From contig NZ_JBEFTX010000012.1 in assembly GCF_040195635.1 (NCBI RefSeq), positions 62,001 to 126,000 of the forward strand: a DNA stretch of 64,000 nucleotides, written 5' to 3'. Positions 9,398 through 18,406 of this stretch are shown in pieces. Under the pieces are notes generated by a model. It saw only the letters and a list, made by a program, of their open reading frames with translations. It did no database searches and had not been told where the DNA came from. Both the position numbers and the translations under genes were made by a program. The stretch is from Thermasporomyces sp040195635. Lineage in GTDB: Bacteria; Actinomycetota; Actinomycetes; Propionibacteriales; Actinopolymorphaceae. Every line of letters begins with the position of its first letter. Position 1 is the stretch's first letter.

Positions 9398-9886
9398 GTG
9401 AGCGACGGACTGCCCAGGGTGGGGATCGGCGTCGACGTTCACGCGTTCGCTGCCGGCCGGCCGATGTGGGTGGCCGGGCTGGAGTGGCCCGACGAGGAAC
9501 TCGGCCTGGCCGGTCACTCCGACGGTGACGTGGCCGCGCACGCCTGCTGCGACGCGCTGCTGTCCGCCTCCGGGCTGGGCGACCTGGGCAGCCAGATCGG
9601 AACCTCGGATCCGGCGTGGGCCGATGCCCGGGGCGCCGACCTGCTCGCCGAGATGGCCGGCCGGGTGCGGGCGGCGGGGTGGCGGGTGGGGAATGTCGCG
9701 GTGCAGGTCATCGGCGTACGACCCCGGATCGGGTCGCGCAGGGAGGAGGCCTGCCAGGTCCTCAGTGCCGCCTGTGGCGCCACGGTGACGGTCTCGGCGA
9801 CGACGACCGACGCGCTCGGTTTCACCGGTCGCGGCGAAGGTCTCGCCGCGTTCGCCACCGCCCTGGTCCTGCCGGCGGCCAGCTAG
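9398..9886 (+). CDS. ispF: 2-C-methyl-D-erythritol 2,4-cyclodiphosphate synthase
   Basis: A 162-aa enzyme that cyclises CDP-methylerythritol 2-phosphate with loss of CMP. It shows GVDVHAF (Zn-binding Asp and His), the second Zn His in LAGHSDGDVAAHA, and the C-terminal TTTDALGFTGRGEG. The GTG at 9398 follows GGAAAGGA and matches the family N-terminus. The frame is open far upstream inside ispD, but that part is a shadow. Confidence 0.95.
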   Translation: MSDGLPRVGIGVDVHAFAAGRPMWVAGLEWPDEELGLAGHSDGDVAAHACCDALLSASGLGDLGSQIGTSDPAWADARGADLLAEMAGRVRAAGWRVGNVAVQVIGVRPRIGSRREEACQVLSAACGATVTVSATTTDALGFTGRGEGLAAFATALVLPAAS

Positions 9887-9992
9887 ACACGACGCCCTGT
9901 TCTACGAGGGCTGATCTTCCGTCCACTCGCACTGGTGCGCATCCGCTGGTCGCCGGGCGCGGACGCTCGGGCGCGGACACTACTGTGTGCGC

Positions 9993-11075
9993 ATGAGGGG
10001 GCCCGACCAACCGCTCGCCGATGGCGGACCACTCGCGCACGCCTTCTCCGTGACCCCGGTGTCGGTCAGCCTGCTGCTCATCGTCCTCGCCGTCGCCGGG
10101 GGCGCCGTGCTGGCCTTGTGGTGGACCAGCGGGCGAGACGCCCGGGTGCCGCGGCGTCCTGCGTACCACCCGATCAGCGAGGATCCGTCGGGCGAGGTGC
10201 GCTTCGTTCCCCCGGACGGGGTCCGACCGGGCCAGCTGGGCACGGTCGTCGACGAGAGCGCCGACGTCGTCGACATCGTGGCGACCGTGCTGGACCTCGC
10301 GGTCCGTGGTCACGTGGTGATCGAGGAGCTGCCACGCCCGTCTCCGTACCGCCGGCCGGACTGGGTGATCCGCCGTACGCCGGAGAGTGCCGAGGGCGAT
10401 CTCGCGCCGTACGAACGGGTCCTCCTCGCCCTGCTCCTGGGCGGCCCCGGCGACGATCGGCACATCCGCAGGGACAACGGCACGCGCAGCGTCGCGGTCT
10501 CGGCGTTGGCGGGACGGTTCGCCGACGGCCTGCGCCAGATGCAGGACCAGCTCTACGCCGATGTCCACGCGAAGGGCTGGTTCCGGCAGCGCCCGGACGC
10601 GGTGCGTTCGCCCTGGACGACGGCGGGTGGGGTGCTTTCCCTGGTCGGTCTGGTGGCCACCGTCGGACTCGGGTACGCCGGCCTGGGTCTGGTCGGGCTC
10701 GGTGTCGTGCTCGCCGGCGGGATCCTCGCGTGGGGCGGCCTGGTGGCACCCGCGAGAACCGCGCGCGGCAGCGCCCTGCTGAGCCAGTTGCACGACCTGC
10801 GCGGCTACCTCGAACTGGCGCCCGGCTCCGAACTTCCGGACACGTCGCGGGCGGAGCTGGTCGCGCGGATCCTTCCGTACGCCCTGGTGTTCGGCCTGCT
10901 CGACCGTTGGGCGCGCATCTTCGCCGCGTCGGGACGGCCGGGCGATCCCGACGCCGGCCTGCAGTGGTACGACCCGCCGCAGATGTGGCACCGGATCGAC
11001 GTACCTGACTCGTTGGACGCGTTCGTCACTACGCTGTCGGGCGCGATCTCGACCTCACGCCGGTTGCGACTCTAG
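9993..11075 (+). CDS. DUF2207-like membrane protein
   Basis: A protein of about 360 aa. It has an N-terminal membrane helix (SVSLLLIVLAVAGGAVLALWW) and a pair of helices in the middle (VLSLVGLVATVGLGYAGLGLVGLGVVLAGG). The segment VPPDGVRPGQLGTVVDESADVVDIVATVLDLAVRGHVVIEE is typical of the cytoplasmic half of DUF2207 proteins. The extracellular beta domain found in full-length members is missing. A GTG six bases upstream is an alternative start. Function unknown. Confidence 0.75.
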   Translation: MRGPDQPLADGGPLAHAFSVTPVSVSLLLIVLAVAGGAVLALWWTSGRDARVPRRPAYHPISEDPSGEVRFVPPDGVRPGQLGTVVDESADVVDIVATVLDLAVRGHVVIEELPRPSPYRRPDWVIRRTPESAEGDLAPYERVLLALLLGGPGDDRHIRRDNGTRSVAVSALAGRFADGLRQMQDQLYADVHAKGWFRQRPDAVRSPWTTAGGVLSLVGLVATVGLGYAGLGLVGLGVVLAGGILAWGGLVAPARTARGSALLSQLHDLRGYLELAPGSELPDTSRAELVARILPYALVFGLLDRWARIFAASGRPGDPDAGLQWYDPPQMWHRIDVPDSLDAFVTTLSGAISTSRRLRL

Positions 11076-11207
11076 ATGTATCCGGCCAGCACGTTGGTCA
11101 CAGTCGGCTGATTTGGAGGTAGCCAGCCGCCCTCGACTATGGACACACTCGGGCGTACGACGTGAAGAACCCGCTACTCTCGCCGCCGGGAGGGAGGCAG
11201 AAGACAG

Positions 11208-13064
11208 ATGACTACCGGGTGGCGCGCAGCGGTCGCGGTCTCGATGCTGGCGGGGTTCTACGTTCTGGCGTTCGCGGTGATCGGGGGCTTCGCGTTCGCG
11301 GCGTACTACATCGCGACGCACGCGAACGGCGGTACGCAGATCGTCCTCGCACTCCTCGCCGCCGCCGCCGCGATCGTGGTCGGCCTGGTCAAGGCGCTGA
11401 AGCGTCCCCCGTTCACGCCACACGGCGTGCCACTGCACGAACGTGACCAGCCGCACCTGTGGGCGATGGTGCGGGACCTGTCCGAGAGGGTCGTCACCGG
11501 TCCGCCGGACGAGATCTGGCTGGTACCCGAGGTCAACGCCGCCGTCACCGAGGACGCGTCGCTCCTCGGTCTGCGCAGTGGCCGGCGCTACATGCTGATC
11601 GGGCTGCCGCTGTTGCTCACGATGAACGCCGACCAGATGCGCGCGATCCTCGGCCACGAGCTGGGCCACTACTCCCACGCCCACACCAGATTGGGCGAGA
11701 TCAACTACCGCGGCCGGATCACGATCGGCCGGACGATCGAGCAGCTGCGCGACGGGGGCATCACCCGGACGATCGTCCGTAAGGTCTTCGAGCTGTACGC
11801 GCGACTGTACTTCCTGGTGGAGAACACCGTCAGCCGGCAGCAGGAGCTGGAGGCCGACCAGGCGGCGGCCGCGGTCGCCGGCAGACACGCGATCCAGACC
11901 GCGCTGCGGGAGCTGCCGGTCCTGCTCGCCGCGTGGAACTTCTACCTGAAGAACTACGTGACGTGGGCGCTCGACTACGGCATCGCCCCGCGTGGGGTGT
12001 TCGCTGGTTTCCCGCGGATGCTGCAGGCCCGGCACGGCGAGCTGTCCCGGCTGCGCGGTGAGGAGCTCGACGAGCGGACGTCGCGTTGGGACACCCACCC
12101 GTCGACGCCGGAGCGGATCGCGGCCCTGCAGGGCGCGCCGGAGATCGGGACACACACCGACCCGCGGCCGGCCTGGCGGATGCTCGCCGGGATCGAACGC
12201 CTGATGGTGGAGCTGGAGGAGGCGGTCCTCGACTTCGGTGACCGGCAGCTGCTCGACTGGTCGTCGTACACCGCGCAGGGCGTCCTCGCCGCCGAGCAGC
12301 GGCGTGCGGACGGGATGTACCGCGCGTTGTCGCGGGTGACCGGTCGTACGCCCGAGTCGTTCGAGACGATCCTGCGGGCCGCCGAGGCGGGCAGGTTCGG
12401 CGAGCTCTACGACCTGATGGTGCAGGCCAACGCACCGCAGGGTGGCCTGGTCTCGGTGTTCACCATCGCGGCGATTCGCAGTGGGATGGTCCGGGTGGAG
12501 CATCGGTGGGACCGCTCGCCCCGGTTGCTGTTCGCCGACGGCGAGGAGTTCGACATCAAAGCGGTCCTGGAGACCCTCGAGTCCGGCCCGAACGGCGCCA
12601 CCCGGGTGCGGGCGTGGCTGCGCAAAGTCGGCATCGACATCGCGCTGGCGGCGCCACGGCAGGCACGGGCCGACGCCAGCGGCGCCAATGTCGTCGGTGC
12701 GATGGCCAACGTCAAGGTCGGCAAGGACAGCATGGATCTCCTCATCACCGACGAGGGACTGGTCTTCACCCCCTGCCCCAAGGCGACCGACCAAGGCAAG
12801 AAGCGGTTGACAGAGCTCATCGGAAGCCAGCCCGTCGCCCAGCTGGCGGCGCGGCCGGAGAACCTCTGGATCCCGTTCGAGGAGATCGCTTCGGCGACCA
12901 TGCACCGGATGATGCCGCTCAAAGCGGCCCTGGCCTTGCACAACGGGTCGACGTACGACATCCAGGAGACCCTCTCCGGCGAGGAGCTCGGCAAGTCCAG
13001 CGACACGCTTCGGCAGGTGATGCAGAATCTCGGCGCGCGCACGGCTGAGGCCGGCCGAGCATGA
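11208..13064 (+). CDS. M48-family metallopeptidase
   Basis: A 618-aa membrane protease. Two N-terminal helices (residues about 8-30 and 42-64) precede a peptidase M48 (Ste24/HtpX-like) domain with the zinc motif HELGH near residue 150 and the third-ligand Glu region RQQELEADQAAA. A long C-terminal region of some 300 residues is shared with actinomycete relatives and has no recognised domain. HtpX-type proteases degrade misfolded membrane proteins from the cytoplasmic side. The ATG has GGGAGGGAGG upstream. Confidence 0.85.
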   Translation: MTTGWRAAVAVSMLAGFYVLAFAVIGGFAFAAYYIATHANGGTQIVLALLAAAAAIVVGLVKALKRPPFTPHGVPLHERDQPHLWAMVRDLSERVVTGPPDEIWLVPEVNAAVTEDASLLGLRSGRRYMLIGLPLLLTMNADQMRAILGHELGHYSHAHTRLGEINYRGRITIGRTIEQLRDGGITRTIVRKVFELYARLYFLVENTVSRQQELEADQAAAAVAGRHAIQTALRELPVLLAAWNFYLKNYVTWALDYGIAPRGVFAGFPRMLQARHGELSRLRGEELDERTSRWDTHPSTPERIAALQGAPEIGTHTDPRPAWRMLAGIERLMVELEEAVLDFGDRQLLDWSSYTAQGVLAAEQRRADGMYRALSRVTGRTPESFETILRAAEAGRFGELYDLMVQANAPQGGLVSVFTIAAIRSGMVRVEHRWDRSPRLLFADGEEFDIKAVLETLESGPNGATRVRAWLRKVGIDIALAAPRQARADASGANVVGAMANVKVGKDSMDLLITDEGLVFTPCPKATDQGKKRLTELIGSQPVAQLAARPENLWIPFEEIASATMHRMMPLKAALALHNGSTYDIQETLSGEELGKSSDTLRQVMQNLGARTAEAGRA

Positions 13065-13097
13065 TCGACGGGGCGCCCCCTGGGTACCCTGGGCGAC

Positions 13098-14576
13098 ATG
13101 AACCTGCGCCTGTACGACACGCGCACGCGTGCGATCCGTGACTTCGAGCCGCGACAGCCCGGCAAGGTCACGATGTACGTCTGTGGCGCCACCGTACAGA
13201 GCCCGCCCCACGCCGGACACGTGCGGTTCGCCGTCGACTTCGATCTGCTCCGTCGCTGGCTGCTGCACCAGGGCATGGACGTCGCATATATCCGCAACGT
13301 CACCGATATCGAGGACAAGGTCCTCGCCAAGGCGGCGCTCGAGAAGACGCCGTGGTGGGAGCTCGCCTACCGGAACGAGCGGGCGTTCTCCGAGGCGTAC
13401 GACCTGCTCGGCTGCCTCCCGGCCACGCTGGAGCCGCGGGCGACGGGGCACATCCCGGAGATCATCGCGCTGATCCAGCGGCTGATCGACGCCGGGCACG
13501 CCTACGCGAGTGGCGGTGACGTGCTGTTCGACGTGCGGTCGTTCGCCGACTACGGCGCGCTGTCGGGTCAGCGGATCGACGAGGTCCAGCCGGCGGGTGA
13601 CACCGAGAACGTCGAGGCCAAACGCGACCCCCACGACTTCGCGCTGTGGAAGGGCGCGAAGCCCGGCGAGCCGTCGTGGGACACCCCGTGGGGTCCGGGC
13701 CGGCCGGGCTGGCACATCGAGTGCTCGGCGATGTCGACGAAGTATCTCGGACCGGAGTTCGACATCCACGGCGGCGGTCTCGACCTGGTGTTCCCCCACC
13801 ACGAGAACGAACGCGCCCAGTCGCAGGCGGCAGGTGACCCGTTCGCCCGCTACTGGCTGCACAACGCCTGGGTGACGGCGGCCGGGGAGAAGATGAGCAA
13901 GTCGCTGCCCAACTCCGTCCTCGTCTCCGAGGTCGTCCGCAGGGTCCGGCCGGTGGAGCTGCGGTTCTACCTCGCGCAGCCGCACTACCGCTCGATGGTG
14001 GAGTACTCCGAGGAGGCCCTGCAGGAGGCGGCCGCGGGTTACCAGCGGTTGGAGAGCTTCGTCCTGCACGCCGTGGAGTTCGTCGGCGAGTCGGTGGGTG
14101 CGGCTCCGCTCGACGACCGGCCGGCGGTGCCCGGGGCGTTCACGGCGGCGATGGACGACGACCTGGGCGTTCCGCAGGCTTTGGCGGTCGTCTACAACGC
14201 CGTCCGCGAAGGCAACACCGCGCTCGCCGCCGACGACAAGGAGGCGGTGCTGGCGCGGCTGGTCGAGGTTCGTTCCATGCTGTCGGTCCTGGGTCTCGAC
14301 CCGATGGACCCGCGCTGGCGGGAGACCGGCGGTGCGGACGAGTCGCTGCGGTCCGCGGTCGACGTGCTCGTGCGGGCGTTGCTGGACGAGCGTGAGCAGG
14401 CCCGGGCCCGCAAGGACTGGGCGGCCGCCGACGCCGTCCGCGACCGCCTGCGCGCCGCCGGGATCGACGTGACCGACACTCCGCACGGTGCGCGCTGGAG
14501 TGTCGCCAGCCACCGGGTGGCGAGTCAGCAGGTGGCGAGTCAGCAGGTGGCGAGCCAGCCGCCGGAGAGCGAGTGA
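13098..14576 (+). CDS. cysS: Cysteinyl-tRNA synthetase
   Basis: A 492-aa class I synthetase that charges tRNA-Cys. The HIGH-equivalent is PPHAGH (about residues 36-41), the zinc-binding Cys is in YVCGATVQ with Cys/His partners in ECSAM and HHENE, and KMSKS lies near residue 266. The last 20 residues are a repeat tail (VASQQ three times) encoded by a 15-bp tandem repeat at 14517-14560. That tail is not part of the enzyme fold and has probably grown by slippage. Confidence 0.95.
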   Translation: MNLRLYDTRTRAIRDFEPRQPGKVTMYVCGATVQSPPHAGHVRFAVDFDLLRRWLLHQGMDVAYIRNVTDIEDKVLAKAALEKTPWWELAYRNERAFSEAYDLLGCLPATLEPRATGHIPEIIALIQRLIDAGHAYASGGDVLFDVRSFADYGALSGQRIDEVQPAGDTENVEAKRDPHDFALWKGAKPGEPSWDTPWGPGRPGWHIECSAMSTKYLGPEFDIHGGGLDLVFPHHENERAQSQAAGDPFARYWLHNAWVTAAGEKMSKSLPNSVLVSEVVRRVRPVELRFYLAQPHYRSMVEYSEEALQEAAAGYQRLESFVLHAVEFVGESVGAAPLDDRPAVPGAFTAAMDDDLGVPQALAVVYNAVREGNTALAADDKEAVLARLVEVRSMLSVLGLDPMDPRWRETGGADESLRSAVDVLVRALLDEREQARARKDWAAADAVRDRLRAAGIDVTDTPHGARWSVASHRVASQQVASQQVASQPPESE

Positions 14577-14593
14577 ACGTGCCCGACCTCGCC

Positions 14594-14688
14594 TTGTTGG
14601 AGGTTCGTCCTACCACCCCACGAAATCGCTCCGCAAGCTCCACGATTCCGCGGGGACCCCGGAGTAGAAGGCGACATTCCTCCAACAA
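14594..14688. repeat. 95-bp element with 10-bp terminal inverted repeats
   Basis: TTGTTGGAGG at 14594-14603 is exactly inverted as CCTCCAACAA at 14679-14688. The interior contains a further GC-rich palindrome around 14648-14662. It fills most of the cysS-rlmB gap. It could be an intercistronic hairpin or a small mobile repeat; the arm resembles that of the 1906-1950 hairpin. Confidence 0.55.
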
Positions 14689-14717
14689 CTCGCCGTCGCG
14701 ATCCTGCGGAGGATGCC

Positions 14718-15710
14718 GTGCCCGGTAACGACAGGCGCCGGGGCGCGGTCCGCAAACGCGCCTCCGGCAACCCGACGGCCGGCTCGGGCGGTCGGCGAAA
14801 GCGCGGCCTCGAAGGCAAGGGCCCGACACCCAAGGCGGAAAATCGTCCGTACCACAAGGCGTACAAGCGTGCCCAGGCGACGAAGGCGGCCGGGAAGGGC
14901 GCCGGTGCACGTGGCTCGGGTCGACGGCCCGACTCGGGTCCGGGTCGGCGTTCGGGTGCGGGTGAGCGGGCCGAATGGATCGTCGGTCGCAATCCGGTCG
15001 CCGAGGTGCTCCGGGCCGGCGTTCCGGTCAGGTCCGTGCACATCGCCGAACGCATCGACCGCGACGATCGGGTCCGGGAGATCCTCCGCCTCGCGGTGGA
15101 CAAGGGCCTGCCGCTGTCCGAGGTGACCCGAAACGAGCTCGACCGGCTGACCAGCGGTGCGGTGCACCAGGGCGTCGCCGTGCAGGTTCCGCCGTACTCC
15201 TACGCGGACGCCGACGACCTGCTGCAAGGTGCCCTTGACAGTGGCCGGCCGCCGTTGCTGGTCGCGCTCGACGGTGTCACCGACCCGCGCAACCTCGGTG
15301 CGGTCGTTCGTTCGGCCGCGGCCTTCGGTGCGCACGGTGTGGTGGTGCCCGAACGCCGGTCCGCCGCGATGACCGCCTCGGCCTGGAAGGCGTCGGCAGG
15401 TGCCGCGCTGCGCGTGCCGGTGGCCCGGGTGGTGAACCTCACCCGGGCTCTTCGTGCGTACCAGCAGGAGGGCCTGATGGTGGTCGGTCTGGCCGCCGAC
15501 GGAGACGTGACGATGGCCGAGGTCAAGGAGCTGGCCGAGCCGGTCGTCCTGGTGGCGGGCTCAGAGGGGCGAGGGTTGTCGCGGTTGGTCCGCGAGACGT
15601 GCGACCAGCTGGCGCGGATCCCGATCGGACTGGACGCCGAATCGCTCAACGCCGGGGTCGCCACGGGAATCGCGCTCTACGAGGTCGCCCGGCGCCGCGG
15701 CCTCAGCTGA
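14718..15710 (+). CDS. rlmB: 23S rRNA 2'-O-ribose G2251 methyltransferase RlmB (TrmH family)
   Basis: A 330-aa SPOUT methyltransferase. A basic low-complexity N-terminus of about 85 residues is typical of actinomycete members. It is followed by the L30e-like substrate-binding domain (WIVGRNPVAEVLRAG) and the knotted SAM-binding domain with motifs DGVTDPRNLGAVVRSAAAFG, VAGSEGRGLSRLV and SLNAGVATGIALYE. It methylates the peptidyl transferase region of 23S rRNA. The neighbouring cysS is the usual partner. Confidence 0.92.
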   Translation: MPGNDRRRGAVRKRASGNPTAGSGGRRKRGLEGKGPTPKAENRPYHKAYKRAQATKAAGKGAGARGSGRRPDSGPGRRSGAGERAEWIVGRNPVAEVLRAGVPVRSVHIAERIDRDDRVREILRLAVDKGLPLSEVTRNELDRLTSGAVHQGVAVQVPPYSYADADDLLQGALDSGRPPLLVALDGVTDPRNLGAVVRSAAAFGAHGVVVPERRSAAMTASAWKASAGAALRVPVARVVNLTRALRAYQQEGLMVVGLAADGDVTMAEVKELAEPVVLVAGSEGRGLSRLVRETCDQLARIPIGLDAESLNAGVATGIALYEVARRRGLS

Positions 15711-15844
15711 CCGCGGCTGTTCGCTGTCCCCTGCGGTTCACTGTCCCCTGCGGTTCGCCGACCACGGCTGATTGCTGACCCTGCCGTTTGCTGTGCCCGT
15801 GGTGCTCGCCGACCCCTACCGTCCGTTGTCCCTCCCGCGCGGCC

Positions 15845-15882
15845 GACCGGGGTTGATCACGCAGGCGTGATCAACCCCGGTC
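15845..15882. terminator. Perfect 17-bp hairpin
   Basis: Arms 15845-15861 and 15866-15882 are exact reverse complements around a 4-base loop CAGG. This is a very stable structure between rlmB and the sialidase gene. The preceding 100 bases (15711-15820) hold degenerate copies of GCTGTCCCCTGCGGTTC and no gene. Confidence 0.75.
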
Positions 15883-15953
15883 GCACGCGGTAAGTTCAGC
15901 GTGCATCGTCGCAGCAAACGGGGACCGCCCACTGGACACGGAGGAGCTCCCGG

Positions 15954-16952
15954 GTGGCACGGGTCAGCAAGGAGTTCGTGGTCGTCGACGACCCGAGGTT
16001 TCGAGAGTGCCATGCCTCGACCGTCCTTCCCCTCGGCGATCGCCGACTCCTCGCCGCGTGGTTCGGCGGCAGCAGAGAGGGCGCGGGTGATGTGGCTATC
16101 TGGCTCGCCCGCAGGGCGCCGGGGCGCGGCTGGTCCCGCCCGGTCAAGGTGGCCGACGAGCCTGACCTCCCACACTGGAACCCGGTGCTTTTCCGGGCAC
16201 CTGGCAGCGCCGAGATCTCCTTGTTCTACAAGGTGGGGCACCGGATCCCGGCGTGGTACACGAGGGTCATCCGGTCGACCGATGACGGTTACACCTGGAG
16301 TGAGCCGCGCGATCTCGTCGCTGGCGATGTCGGCGGCCGTGGTCCGGTGAAGAACAAGCCGATCGTGCTCGCCGACGGATCATGGGTGGCACCGGCCTCC
16401 ATCGAACGTGAACACACCTGGGACGCGTTCGTCGATCTGTCGTACGACGAAGGACGCAGCTGGCGGCCGGGCCGGCTCGTTCCGCTCGACCACGCGACCT
16501 TTCCCGGCAAGGGAGTCATCCAACCGACGCTGTGGGAGTCAGCGCCCGGCGTGGTGCACATGCTGCTGCGAAGCACCTGCGGCTGGGCGTGCCGGAGCGA
16601 CTCGACCAACGGTGGTCACACCTGGAGCCCGGCGGTGACGACGGCGCTGCCCAACAACAACAGCGGTCTCGACCTCGTACGCCTCGACGACGGCCGGCTG
16701 GTGTGCGTGCACAACCCGGTCGGAGTGCCGTCCGGTCCGCGTACGCCTCTGGTGGTCGCGAGCTCCACCGACAACGGCACCAGCTGGGTGCGGGACGCCG
16801 TGATCGAGGACGAGCAACCGCCCCTTGACGGTGAGTTCTCCTATCCCGCCGTGGCGGCGGACACGGAAGGGGTCGTGACCACCTACACCTGGCGGCGGCG
16901 CGGCATCGCCTGTGCACGCGTCGATCTCGATGCCGAACCGGCGAGTCCGTGA
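15954..16952 (+). CDS. Sialidase/BNR-repeat family protein
   Basis: A 332-aa six-bladed beta-propeller of the sialidase superfamily. Four Asp-box motifs are visible: STDDGYTW, SYDEGRSW, STNGGHTW and STDNGTSW. An N-terminal Arg/Glu-containing segment (DPRFRECHASTVL) fits the active-site region. There is no signal peptide, so it may act inside the cell. Whether it cleaves sialic acid, another acidic sugar, or is a trans-acting relative is unclear. The GTG is preceded by GGAGGAGC. Confidence 0.82.
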   Translation: MARVSKEFVVVDDPRFRECHASTVLPLGDRRLLAAWFGGSREGAGDVAIWLARRAPGRGWSRPVKVADEPDLPHWNPVLFRAPGSAEISLFYKVGHRIPAWYTRVIRSTDDGYTWSEPRDLVAGDVGGRGPVKNKPIVLADGSWVAPASIEREHTWDAFVDLSYDEGRSWRPGRLVPLDHATFPGKGVIQPTLWESAPGVVHMLLRSTCGWACRSDSTNGGHTWSPAVTTALPNNNSGLDLVRLDDGRLVCVHNPVGVPSGPRTPLVVASSTDNGTSWVRDAVIEDEQPPLDGEFSYPAVAADTEGVVTTYTWRRRGIACARVDLDAEPASP

Positions 16953-17041
16953 CAGAGTACGCAGGTGAGGCGCGGGTTGACCCTGCGCCCGTTCGATCGA
17001 CGTGCCCCACGCCGGACTGTCGGTAATGTCGCGGAGGACCG

Positions 17042-18265
17042 ATGCGGACCGAACGCCTGCTCCCCACCAGCGAGGCCAACGACCTGCTGGCACTGGTCCG
17101 GGAGATCGCCACGCAGGAGCTGGCGCCGGCCGTGTCGGAGGCCGAAGCCGCGGCGAAGTTGCCGCGTGAGGTGTTCCGGCTGCTCGGAGGCTCCGGCCTG
17201 CTGTCGTTGACGTTTCCGGAGGAGTACGGCGGCGGCGCCCAGCCGTACGAGGTCTACCTGCAGGTGCTGGAGGAGTTGGCGTACGCCTGGCTCAGTGTCG
17301 CTGTCGGCGTGTCCGTGCACTCCCTCGCGTGTTCCCCGCTGCTGGCGGCGGGCACGCCGGAGCAGCGGGCCGAGCTCCTTCCCCGGTTTCTGTCCGGCGA
17401 AGTTCTGGGCGCCTACTGTCTGTCCGAACCCCAGGCCGGTTCCGACGTGAGTGCCATGACCACCCGAGCGGTGCGCCCTGATGGCCGTGTCGAGGATGGC
17501 GACGCCAGCGGCTCCAGCGACGGCAGCGGCGACGGCGGCTCCACCGGCTCCTCGGTTGGTGGGTCGGACTACCTCGTCGACGGGACGAAGGCCTGGACCA
17601 CCCATGGCGGTGAGGCGGACTTCTACACGTTGTTCGCGCGTACGTCGGCGGATCGTAGGAAGGGAATCAGCTGCTTCGTGGTCGACGCGGGCGTCGAGGG
17701 GCTGTCCTTCGGCGCTCCGGAACACAAGATGGGACTCACGGCCTCCCCGACCACCACGGTCCATTGGGACGGGGTACGCGTCCCCGCCGCGCGACGGATC
17801 GGTGCCGAAGGCGAAGGCCTGAAGATCGCACTCGCGGCCCTGGACAGCGGCCGGCTGGGTATCGCCGCCTGCGCGGTCGGGCTCGCGCAAGCCGCCCTTG
17901 ACACCGCCGTGGAGTGGGCGAAGCAACGCGAACAGTTCGGCAAGCCGGTGATTTCCTTTCAGGGCTTGGGATTTCTGTTGGCCGAAATGGCGGCTGCCGT
18001 GCACAGTGCCCGGGCGACCTATCTCGATGCGGCGCGGCGCCGCGACCGTGGACTGGCCTACAGTACGCAGGCGGCTATCGCCAAACTGGTCGCCACCGAT
18101 GCCGCCATGAAGGTGACCACAGACTCCGTTCAGGTGCTTGGCGGGTACGGATATACGCACGACTTTCCGGTGGAGAGGTTCATGCGCGAGGCAAAGGTCC
18201 TGCAGATTTTCGAAGGGACCAACCAGATCCAACGTGTCGTGATCGCCCGCGACCTTGCCCGCTGA
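17042..18265 (+). CDS. Acyl-CoA dehydrogenase
   Basis: A 407-aa flavoenzyme for alpha,beta-dehydrogenation of an acyl-CoA. The three ACAD domains are complete, with AYCLSEPQAGSD (FAD/substrate loop), KAWTTHGG and the C-terminal QVLGGYGYTHDFPVERFMREAKVLQIFEGTNQIQ. A Gly/Ser/Asp-rich insertion of about 30 residues (DGDASGSSDGSGDGG...) interrupts the middle beta domain and is unusual for the family. It probably forms a surface loop. The acyl chain specificity cannot be told. Confidence 0.9.
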   Translation: MRTERLLPTSEANDLLALVREIATQELAPAVSEAEAAAKLPREVFRLLGGSGLLSLTFPEEYGGGAQPYEVYLQVLEELAYAWLSVAVGVSVHSLACSPLLAAGTPEQRAELLPRFLSGEVLGAYCLSEPQAGSDVSAMTTRAVRPDGRVEDGDASGSSDGSGDGGSTGSSVGGSDYLVDGTKAWTTHGGEADFYTLFARTSADRRKGISCFVVDAGVEGLSFGAPEHKMGLTASPTTTVHWDGVRVPAARRIGAEGEGLKIALAALDSGRLGIAACAVGLAQAALDTAVEWAKQREQFGKPVISFQGLGFLLAEMAAAVHSARATYLDAARRRDRGLAYSTQAAIAKLVATDAAMKVTTDSVQVLGGYGYTHDFPVERFMREAKVLQIFEGTNQIQRVVIARDLAR

Positions 18266-18406
18266 GCACCGGAGCGCACCCGCCACACAAAGCGATAGTC
18301 CTCTCACGTCGGGGCTTCTGCCGGCGCGGCGGCAGGTCATGCGGGTTGCCCAAACATGCCTTCAGCCGGCTGCCGCCGCGCCGAATCCTCCGGTGAGCTG
18401 TGGGTT

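Noticed and set aside
11055..14513. A 1152-codon open frame on the minus strand
   Set aside because: It is antisense to the M48 protease and cysS genes, both of which have full family motifs; high-GC codon bias keeps the opposite strand open. The translation is Arg/His/Pro-rich and not protein-like.
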